This document shows positions 7,009 through 12,249 of a stretch of DNA of 12,249 nucleotides, in pieces; positions within the stretch are counted from its first letter, which is position 1, and every line of letters starts with the position of its first letter. The notes under the pieces were generated by a model. That model saw nothing but the letters and a program-made list of their open reading frames with translations, ran no database searches and was not told the origin of the DNA. The position numbers and the translations under genes were made by a program. The stretch is taken from positions 1-12,249 of the forward strand of contig JAUQPQ010000044.1 of assembly GCA_030550295.1 (NCBI GenBank). The letters run 5' to 3'. Source of the stretch: Chloroflexota bacterium. GTDB taxonomy: Bacteria > Chloroflexota > Dehalococcoidia > SM23-28-2 > HRBIN24.

Positions 7009-7767
7009 ATGGACGTGAGCCTAAAAGGAAAGGTGGCCTTAGTGATGGGAGTAGAGAACGGGGTGGGGAGGGCCTTGGCCGTAGCCATGGCCGAGGCAGG
7101 AGCAGATGTCGCCTGCTGCGCTACCCGCCCCTCCCTAGAGGTGGCAGCCCAGTCGTGTGCCAACGAGGTATGGGCGCTAGGACGCCGTTCCCTAGGGGCC
7201 GCCGTGACTGCCACCGAGGCCCATGAGTTAGAGGCCCTAGTGGACAAGGTGATGGCCGAGCTGGGTGGCCTCCACATCTTGGTCAATGCCCATGATCTTC
7301 CCTTGGCCCTTCCCCTAGAGGAGACAGAACCGCACTATCTGCGCCGCGTCCTAGCCGACAACGTCGAGGCCGTCTACTTGGCCATAAGGGCAGCCTCCCG
7401 CCCTATGCTAGCTCAGGGGTATGGTCGCATCATCAACGTGGTGCCCCTGGAGGCTGAGCGGGGCCTCGCCAACGCCTCTGCCTACTGTGCGGCTAAGGCT
7501 GCTGTCCTCAACCTCACCCGGGCCCTGGCGCTGGAGTGGGCACGCAGGGGGATCACCGTAAATGCCCTGGGATGCGGATGGATAGAGGGGGAGGGCCTAG
7601 CCCAAAGCCCCGAAGCCAAAGCCGCCCTAGAACGTTACTTGCCCTACAAGCGGCTAGCTAAGCCTCAGGAGGTGGTGGGCCCAGCGGTATACCTGGCATC
7701 GGAGGCAGCAGGGTTCATCACAGGCCACGTCATCTGGGTAGATGGCGGCGCCCTGAGCCATATCTAG
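7009..7767 (+). CDS. SDR family protein with altered catalytic serine
   Basis: The 252-residue protein is full length for a classical SDR. The glycine motif reads MGVENGVG (residues 13-20), keeping the three glycines but replacing the Thr. NNAG is replaced by NAHD (93-96). The tetrad Asn (N118), Tyr (Y159) and Lys (K163, in YCAAK) are kept. The catalytic Ser position, 13 residues before Tyr as in the preceding SDR, is P146 in IINVVPLEAE. C-terminal GHVIWVDGG is normal. Loss of the serine makes ordinary carbonyl reduction doubtful, so it may be a structural partner of the intact SDR one base upstream or use different chemistry. I start at ATG 7009; starting at 6937 would add 24 residues encoded inside the previous gene. 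The stop codon lies in the loop-stem border of an inverted repeat at the convergent gene junction. Confidence 0.9.
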   Translation: MDVSLKGKVALVMGVENGVGRALAVAMAEAGADVACCATRPSLEVAAQSCANEVWALGRRSLGAAVTATEAHELEALVDKVMAELGGLHILVNAHDLPLALPLEETEPHYLRRVLADNVEAVYLAIRAASRPMLAQGYGRIINVVPLEAERGLANASAYCAAKAAVLNLTRALALEWARRGITVNALGCGWIEGEGLAQSPEAKAALERYLPYKRLAKPQEVVGPAVYLASEAAGFITGHVIWVDGGALSHI

Positions 7768-7773
7768 GCTCAG
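7753..7773. terminator. Perfect inverted repeat spanning both convergent stop codons, candidate bidirectional terminator
   Basis: CTGAGCC (7753-7759) and GGCTCAG (7767-7773) are perfect complements around the 7-nt loop ATATCTA. The hairpin includes the stop of the + strand SDR (7765-7767) and of the - strand SDR (7770-7772), which are only 2 nt apart. A short pyrimidine-rich stretch (TTGCTTCT) follows on the + side, but there is no true U-run on either side, so intrinsic termination would be weak. It could instead act as a 3' end stabiliser. Confidence 0.5.
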
Positions 7774-8528
7774 ATGTTGCTTCTACTCTGGCAGCCGTCC
7801 ACCACAATGCATGCCCCAGTAACCCAGGCCGCCCTGGGGGAACAGAGAAAGACTACGACGTTGGCCACCTCTTCCGCCGTCCCGAACCGGCCCCATGGGA
7901 TAGACTCGCGGACGAAGCGAGCCATGCCCAACGGGTCTTCCAGTTGCCTACGCCACCAAGTGCCTCCAGGGTGAGCGATGGAGCCAGGGGCCACCGCTAC
8001 CACCCGTATGCCGTCCGAGGCAAGGGACGTAGCCAAGGCCTTGGTGGAGGAGATAAGGGCAGCCTTGGCCGCATTGTAGGCAGGGTAGCCACCCGCCTCC
8101 CTACCCCATATGGAGGCCAGGTTAATTATGACCCCTCCTCCAGCTTCCCTCATGGGCGGCACCACCAGCTCTATCAAACGTAAGGGAACCATCAGCAAAA
8201 GCTCTAGGCCCCTTCGCCACACTTCCTCCCCTTCGCCAGGGAGGGACGCATGGACGCTATTGACCAAGATGTCTACCCTGCCGTAGGCCTCCAGGGCAGC
8301 ATCCACTAGGCGACTACAGGCCTCAGGGCGGGAGAGGTCACCAGGAACGGTGACGACTTGGCCACCAAGAGCTGATATTTGGGCCGCCGTCTCTGCCAGG
8401 CGGTCGGGGTCTCGTGCTCCTATGACGAGGCGACAGCCCTCCTCTGCCAGCCCGAGAGCTACAGCCCGCCCTATGCCCCGGCTGCCACCGGCTATAATGG
8501 CCACCTTTCCCTCTAGAAGCAGGTCCAT
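7770..8528 (-). CDS. Short-chain dehydrogenase/reductase, third full-length SDR
   Basis: The 252-residue SDR is read on the - strand. It has AGGSRGIG (residues 13-20) as cofactor motif, GARD after the second strand, which suggests NADP(H), and active-site S139 (INLASIWG), Y151 and K155 (YNAAK). The 12-residue Ser-Tyr spacing with the IWGREAGG loop is a recurring subtype of SDR. NNAG is replaced by NSVH (90-93), and the tetrad Asn position is Leu (about L111). C-terminal GACIVVDGC replaces the usual DGG. The Ser-Tyr-Lys triad suggests an active oxidoreductase; the substrate is unknown. The ATG at 8528 has a strong ribosome binding site. It is the last gene of the - strand group, 53 nt behind the flavoprotein gene, and ends 2 nt from the end of the + strand operon. 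Confidence 0.9.
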   Translation of the reverse strand: MDLLLEGKVAIIAGGSRGIGRAVALGLAEEGCRLVIGARDPDRLAETAAQISALGGQVVTVPGDLSRPEACSRLVDAALEAYGRVDILVNSVHASLPGEGEEVWRRGLELLLMVPLRLIELVVPPMREAGGGVIINLASIWGREAGGYPAYNAAKAALISSTKALATSLASDGIRVVAVAPGSIAHPGGTWWRRQLEDPLGMARFVRESIPWGRFGTAEEVANVVVFLCSPRAAWVTGACIVVDGCQSRSNI

Positions 8529-8533
8529 AACGC

Positions 8534-8540
8534 ACCTCCT
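8534..8540 (-). promoter_or_regulatory. Ribosome binding site of the - strand SDR
   Basis: On the - strand AGGAGGT ends 5 nt before the ATG at 8528. It is directly preceded by a small inverted repeat, GCCCC/GGGGC (8541-8557), with a 7-nt loop. Confidence 0.75.
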
Positions 8541-8557
8541 GCCCCAAGTTTAGGGGC
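8541..8557 (-). repeat. Small inverted repeat next to the SDR ribosome binding site
   Basis: GCCCC (8541-8545) and GGGGC (8553-8557) form a 5-bp stem with a 7-nt loop in the 53-nt gap between the flavoprotein and SDR genes. No U-run follows, so it is not an intrinsic terminator. It could insulate or expose the adjacent ribosome binding site, or be chance in GC-rich DNA. Confidence 0.3.
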
Positions 8558-8581
8558 CAGGGCTAAGAGGGCAAAAGTATG

Positions 8582-10258
8582 CTAAGAGGCCACCACGATA
8601 GCCCTAGTGGGGCACACCTTGAGGCAGCGCCCACAACGGATGCACGCTTCCTGGTCAATCCGGTAGGTGGAGGCCTCAGCAGGGGAAGAGGCCCACCGGA
8701 TAGTGCCTTCCTCTACAGTGGCCAGGCGGATACACTCCACAGGGCATACCGCGACACAGGCGTCGCAAAGGACACAGTCTTCTGGCCTGATCTGGAGAGG
8801 AAGGCCACAATAAAGGCAGCGGGAAGCTTCCAGACGGACTTCTTCTTCGCTGTACCCCAGTTCTACCTCTAGGTCTAGGCGCTGAAGGCGGACGTCGACA
8901 GGTGCCTTAGGTGCCGAGGGCTGGGGCCTAGAGAAGGTGGGGCCCTCGTAGAGACGGGGGTAGAAAAACCCAGCTAGGGGGAAGGTGGTGGGCGATAAGG
9001 GTTTTGGAGGAAGGCCAAAGTAGCGATGGACGGAGGCCGCCGCCCTTCTTCCCTGGGCCATCGCCTCTACAATGGTGCTGGAGCCGATGACGTAATCGCC
9101 ACAGGCGAAGAGGCCCTTCTCGCCCTCTACCATGAGGGTAATGGGGTCCACCTGCAGGCTTCCCCCCTCCACCTTGGCAGCCACATCGGGGTCTAGCCAG
9201 GAGAAGTCTGGCCTCTGGCCTATGGCCAAGATCACTGTATCGGCCTCAACCCGGAACTCGCTGCCCCGGATGGGCACTGGACGGGGACGTCCCGAAGCGT
9301 CAGGCTCCCCGAGACGGTTGCGCACGAACTCCACCTGCCGCACTCGGTTCCCCTGGCCTAAAAACCGCACCGGGGAGGCCAAAAAGTGCAGCTCCACCCC
9401 CTCCTCCTGGGCCTCCTTTAGCTCCTCCTCGTCTACCTCCATCTCCCGCCGCGTACGTCGATAGAAGATGCCTACCCAGTGCGCCCCTAAACGGACGGCA
9501 GTGCGGGAGACGTCCATCGCCGTAAAGCCGCCTCCTATCACCACTACCCTTTCGCCACAAGGGGGGCGGCGCCCCATGTTGGCCTCCTCCAGCCATGGGA
9601 GGGGATAGTATATCCCCTCAAGGTCGGCGCCAGGGATGTCCAGGGTTACCGGGCTAAGGCAGCCAGCAGCGATTATGACGGCATCGTACTTTTCCCTTAG
9701 CTCCCTTAGGGGTATGTCATGGCCCACCTTTACTCCTGTGCGGAAGACCACTCCTAGAGAGCGAAGGAGGGTCACATCCTTTTCTAACACTTGAGAGCTG
9801 AGGCGGAAGTGCGGTATGCCCAGGAATACCATGCCGCCAGGAGCAGGGGCAGCCTCATATATGACTACCAGGTGGCCTAGGAGGGCCAGCTCGAAGGCCG
9901 CAGCCAGCCCTGCTGGGCCACCTCCGACAATGGCCACCCGTTTACCTGTAGGCGGAGCCGGCGTCAGAGCCCCGTCCGCCGGGACGTTCTGGGCTAGGAA
10001 CCGCTTTATGCGGCGGATGGCTATAGGCCGGTCTATCTCGCCCCGTGTGCATGCCTCCTCACAGGGGGCATCACACACCCAGCCACACACGTGGAAGAGG
10101 GGATTATGGTCTCGAGCTACCTGCTGAGCCTCTTGGAAACGACCCAACGCGGTGAGGACTACATAGCCACGGGCGTCGGTATGGATGGGGCAAGCTTCTT
10201 GACATGGAGCCGGCCAACTTCGCCACGTCTCTAGCTCCCAAAACCCGTTTCCCTCCAT
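8582..10258 (-). CDS. GltD-like FAD/NAD(P) oxidoreductase with C-terminal 2x[4Fe-4S] ferredoxin domain
   Basis: The 558-residue protein resembles the glutamate synthase small subunit/NfnB/PreT family of electron-transfer flavoproteins. The N-terminal Fe-S domain has C19, C23 and the C58/C62/C66/C70 group (VCGWVCDAPCEEAC). FAD binding is by VAIVGGGPAG (about 108-117), NAD(P) binding by VVVIGGGFTAMD (about 238-249). AIGQRPD and GLFACGDYV (383-390) are the usual closing FAD motifs. The added C-terminal ferredoxin domain has two classical clusters, C495/C498/C501/C505 and C539/C542/C545/C549, preceded by an extra CLYC pair (481, 484). It therefore likely moves electrons between NAD(P)H and an Fe-S partner such as ferredoxin; no glutamate synthase large subunit is nearby. 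I start at ATG 10258; a TTG at 10270 would add four residues. Neither start has a clear ribosome binding site. A promoter lies just upstream. It is co-directional with acs and an SDR. Confidence 0.88.
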   Translation of the reverse strand: MEGNGFWELETWRSWPAPCQEACPIHTDARGYVVLTALGRFQEAQQVARDHNPLFHVCGWVCDAPCEEACTRGEIDRPIAIRRIKRFLAQNVPADGALTPAPPTGKRVAIVGGGPAGLAAAFELALLGHLVVIYEAAPAPGGMVFLGIPHFRLSSQVLEKDVTLLRSLGVVFRTGVKVGHDIPLRELREKYDAVIIAAGCLSPVTLDIPGADLEGIYYPLPWLEEANMGRRPPCGERVVVIGGGFTAMDVSRTAVRLGAHWVGIFYRRTRREMEVDEEELKEAQEEGVELHFLASPVRFLGQGNRVRQVEFVRNRLGEPDASGRPRPVPIRGSEFRVEADTVILAIGQRPDFSWLDPDVAAKVEGGSLQVDPITLMVEGEKGLFACGDYVIGSSTIVEAMAQGRRAAASVHRYFGLPPKPLSPTTFPLAGFFYPRLYEGPTFSRPQPSAPKAPVDVRLQRLDLEVELGYSEEEVRLEASRCLYCGLPLQIRPEDCVLCDACVAVCPVECIRLATVEEGTIRWASSPAEASTYRIDQEACIRCGRCLKVCPTRAIVVAS

Positions 10259-10292
10259 GGCCTGGCCCAAAAAGGAGACTTGGTGCCTCCCT

Positions 10293-10322
10293 ATTACAGG
10301 GCTCAGGGCAAGACTATGTCAA
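10293..10322 (-). promoter_or_regulatory. Sigma70-like promoter for the flavoprotein gene
   Basis: On the - strand a perfect -35 TTGACA (10322-10317) is followed after 18 nt by TGTAAT (10298-10293), which matches TATAAT at five of six positions. It begins 10 nt after the acs stop codon. Transcription would start near 10286, giving a leader of about 28 nt to the ATG at 10258. Together with the 74-nt gap, this suggests that the flavoprotein and SDR genes can be expressed separately from acs. Confidence 0.6.
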
Positions 10323-10332
10323 GAGCATTACC

Positions 10333-12249
10333 CTACCCTTCTTGGTGCTCATATCTTTGGCGTAGCTCCTGGATTACCCCCGGGTCTTGCAGGGTGGTGG
10401 TGTCTCCTAGGGCCCTCCCCTCTGCTATGTCGCGCAAGAGGCGACGCATGATCTTGCCACTTCGGGTCTTGGGCAGCTCAGCCGTAAAGATTACGCGGTC
10501 GGGACGAGCGATAGGCCCTATCTTCTTGGCCACATGCTCCCTTAGCTCCTGCTCCAGTTGGCTTGTCGCCTTCTCCTTCTCTTTTAGGGTGACGAAGGCC
10601 CACAGGGCTTGGCCCCTTACTTCGTCGGTGCGACCTATGACCGCTGCTTCCGCTACCGAGGGGTGGTCTACAAGGGCACTCTCTACCTCCATGGTGCCGA
10701 TGCGGTGACCAGCCACATTCACCACATCGTCGATGCGGCCTATGATCCAGAAATATCCGTCTTCGTCCCTTTTGGCACCGTCGCCAGTGAAGTATAGGCC
10801 TGAGAAGCGGCTCCAGTACTGGTCTACGTAGCGCTGGGGGTCGTTCAGGATGGTGCGCAACATGGCCGGCCACGGCCTGGTGATGACCAAGTACCCTCCC
10901 CCTCCAGGTGGGACTGGACGGCCCGTCTCGTCCACCACCTCGGCCTCGATACCTGGGAAGGGCAGCGTAGCTGAGCCCGGCTTGCAGAGGGTGATGCCTG
11001 GCAGGGGGGTTATGAGGATCATCCCCGTCTCTGTCTGCCACCAGGTGTCCACAATGGGGCATCTCCCTCCCCCTATATTGCGCCAGTACCACATCCACGC
11101 CTCGGGGTTGATGGGTTCGCCTACCGTACCCAGGAGGCGCAGGCTGGAAAGGTCATGCCGGGCGGGCCAATCTTCACCCCAGCGCATGAAGGTGCGAATG
11201 GCTGTGGGGGCTGTGTAGAGGATGGTGATACGATGACGCTCAATTATGTCCCACCATCGGTCCTTTTGGGGCCAGTCTGGAGCTCCCTCGTAGATAAGGG
11301 TGGTGGCACCACAGAGCAGGGGCCCATAGACCACATAGCTGTGCCCTGTCACCCAGCCTATATCAGCGGTGCACCAGTAAGTGTCTTCCTCTTTTAGGTC
11401 GAAGACCCATTTGGTGGTGGCGTAGATCCCTACCATGTAGCCGCCGGTAGTGTGGACGACCCCTTTGGGCTTGCCAGTGGTGCCCGATGTATACAGGATG
11501 TAAAGGATGTCCTCAGCATCTACCGCCTCCGCCGGGCAATGGGCAGAGGCCTCAGCCATTACCTCGTGCCACCAAAGGTCACGCCCATCTGTCATGGGCA
11601 CATCCTGCCCAGTCCGCCTCACCACGATTACTTTCTCTACGGAGGGACACTCCTTTAGGGCCTTATCGGCGTTGAGCTTTAGAGGCACCACTTGTCCCCG
11701 ACGCCATCCACCATCGGCCGTCACCAGGACCTTGGCCTGGGCATCTTGGATGCGATCCTTTAGGGCCTCAGAGCTGAAGCCGCCGAATACTACGCTGTGA
11801 GGGGCCCCAATGCGTGCACAAGCCAACATGGCAATTACCGCCTCGGGTAGCATGGGCATGTAAATGGTGACAACGTCTCCCTTCTTCACGCCTAGGGACC
11901 GGAGGACGTTGGCGAAGCGGCACACCTCTCGGTAGAGCTGCCAGTAGGTAATGGTGCAGGTATCGCCAGGCTCCCCTTCCCAGATGAGGGCTGCCTTGTT
12001 TACACGGGGAGTGCTCAGATGCCTATCTAAGCAGTTGTAGGCGAGATTAGTCTTTCCATCCACGAACCACTTGGCCCAGGGAGGATTCCACTCCAAGACT
12101 TGCTTCCACTGCTGGAACCAGTGGAGCTCCCTTGCCCATTGGGCCCAGTAGCCTTCCACATCCTTACGGGCTTCCTCGTACACCTTGGGGTCAGATACGT
12201 TGGCCTTTTGGCGAAACTGCTCGGGGGGAGGGAAAGTACGCCGCTCCTG
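10333..12249 (-). CDS. acs: Acetyl-CoA synthetase, AMP-forming (extreme N-terminus cut by window edge)
   Basis: The enzyme activates acetate with ATP and CoA through acetyl-AMP to acetyl-CoA. About 638 residues are visible, near the full 640-660 of the family. The frame is open to the window edge: upstream of a GTG at 12183 it continues in frame with FPPPEQFRQKANVSDPK, normal Acs N-terminal sequence, so that GTG is not the start and only a few residues are missing. Motifs are the ATP loop YTSGTTGKPKG (codons 11493-11461), WWQTETG (11043-11023), whose tryptophan limits the pocket to acetyl-sized acyl groups, YFTGDGAKRDEDGY and GRIDDVVNVAGHRIGT in the hinge/C-terminal domain, and PKTRSGKIMRR. 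The lysine of the last motif (codon 10455-10453) is the adenylation lysine that Pat/Gcn5-type acetyltransferases modify in other bacteria. It ends in QRYEHQEG. It heads the - strand group in this window. Confidence 0.97.
   Translation of the reverse strand, partial: QERRTFPPPEQFRQKANVSDPKVYEEARKDVEGYWAQWARELHWFQQWKQVLEWNPPWAKWFVDGKTNLAYNCLDRHLSTPRVNKAALIWEGEPGDTCTITYWQLYREVCRFANVLRSLGVKKGDVVTIYMPMLPEAVIAMLACARIGAPHSVVFGGFSSEALKDRIQDAQAKVLVTADGGWRRGQVVPLKLNADKALKECPSVEKVIVVRRTGQDVPMTDGRDLWWHEVMAEASAHCPAEAVDAEDILYILYTSGTTGKPKGVVHTTGGYMVGIYATTKWVFDLKEEDTYWCTADIGWVTGHSYVVYGPLLCGATTLIYEGAPDWPQKDRWWDIIERHRITILYTAPTAIRTFMRWGEDWPARHDLSSLRLLGTVGEPINPEAWMWYWRNIGGGRCPIVDTWWQTETGMILITPLPGITLCKPGSATLPFPGIEAEVVDETGRPVPPGGGGYLVITRPWPAMLRTILNDPQRYVDQYWSRFSGLYFTGDGAKRDEDGYFWIIGRIDDVVNVAGHRIGTMEVESALVDHPSVAEAAVIGRTDEVRGQALWAFVTLKEKEKATSQLEQELREHVAKKIGPIARPDRVIFTAELPKTRSGKIMRRLLRDIAEGRALGDTTTLQDPGVIQELRQRYEHQEG

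Noticed and set aside
10284..10310. Interrupted hairpin TGCC...CCCT/AGGG...GGCA after acs as a terminator
   Set aside because: The stem is short and broken by an asymmetric internal loop, the T-run is about 12 nt too far away, and the same bases form the -10 region and spacer of a better-supported promoter.
12181..12183. GTG as the start of acs
   Set aside because: The frame continues upstream to the window edge with recognisable Acs N-terminal sequence, so the true start lies outside.
1..12249. Mobile elements, tRNA/rRNA genes, CRISPR arrays, riboswitch
   Set aside because: No transposase or integrase, tandem repeats, or structured RNA were seen. A glycine riboswitch, if any, would lie before gcvT outside the window.

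Overview
The window is about 12.2 kb of gene-dense, GC-rich (roughly 60 % by eye) bacterial chromosome with no mobile element, RNA gene or CRISPR array that I can see. The P-protein of the glycine cleavage system is split into two subunits (GcvPA/GcvPB). Together with the style of the SDR and crotonase genes this suits a Chloroflexota-type bacterium, perhaps Dehalococcoidia-related. That placement is inference; split P-proteins also occur in Firmicutes, Thermus/Thermotoga and others.

Bases 1-7767 (+ strand) hold one very tight run of nine genes: gcvT (3' part only), gcvH, gcvPA, gcvPB, a serine-pyruvate/alanine-glyoxylate aminotransferase, a shortened SDR-like protein without catalytic residues, a crotonase-family protein, and two full-length SDRs. 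Every junction is a 1-10 nt gap or a 4-nt stop/start overlap, so the run is almost certainly co-transcribed and translationally coupled. The first five genes make clear metabolic sense: the aminotransferase can turn glyoxylate into glycine, and the cleavage system turns glycine into CO2, NH3 and 5,10-methylene-THF. The last four look like an acyl-CoA or keto/hydroxy-acid module whose substrate I cannot name. Three of these four have lost canonical active-site residues: the short SDR, the crotonase and the last SDR.

Bases 7770-12249 (- strand) hold three genes transcribed towards the first group: acetyl-CoA synthetase (acs, 5' end cut by the window edge), a GltD-like FAD/NAD(P) oxidoreductase with an added two-cluster ferredoxin domain, and a further SDR. 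A sigma70-like promoter lies just behind acs and probably gives the oxidoreductase its own transcript. The two gene groups meet tail to tail with only 2 nt between stop codons, and a perfect 7-bp inverted repeat spans both stops.

The part most worth a second look is the fusion of a glycine cleavage operon to a crotonase/SDR module with a graded series of degenerate SDR subunits. It may encode a hetero-oligomeric SDR or an undescribed route that feeds glyoxylate/glycine into C1 metabolism. No stretch above 300 bases lacks a gene.
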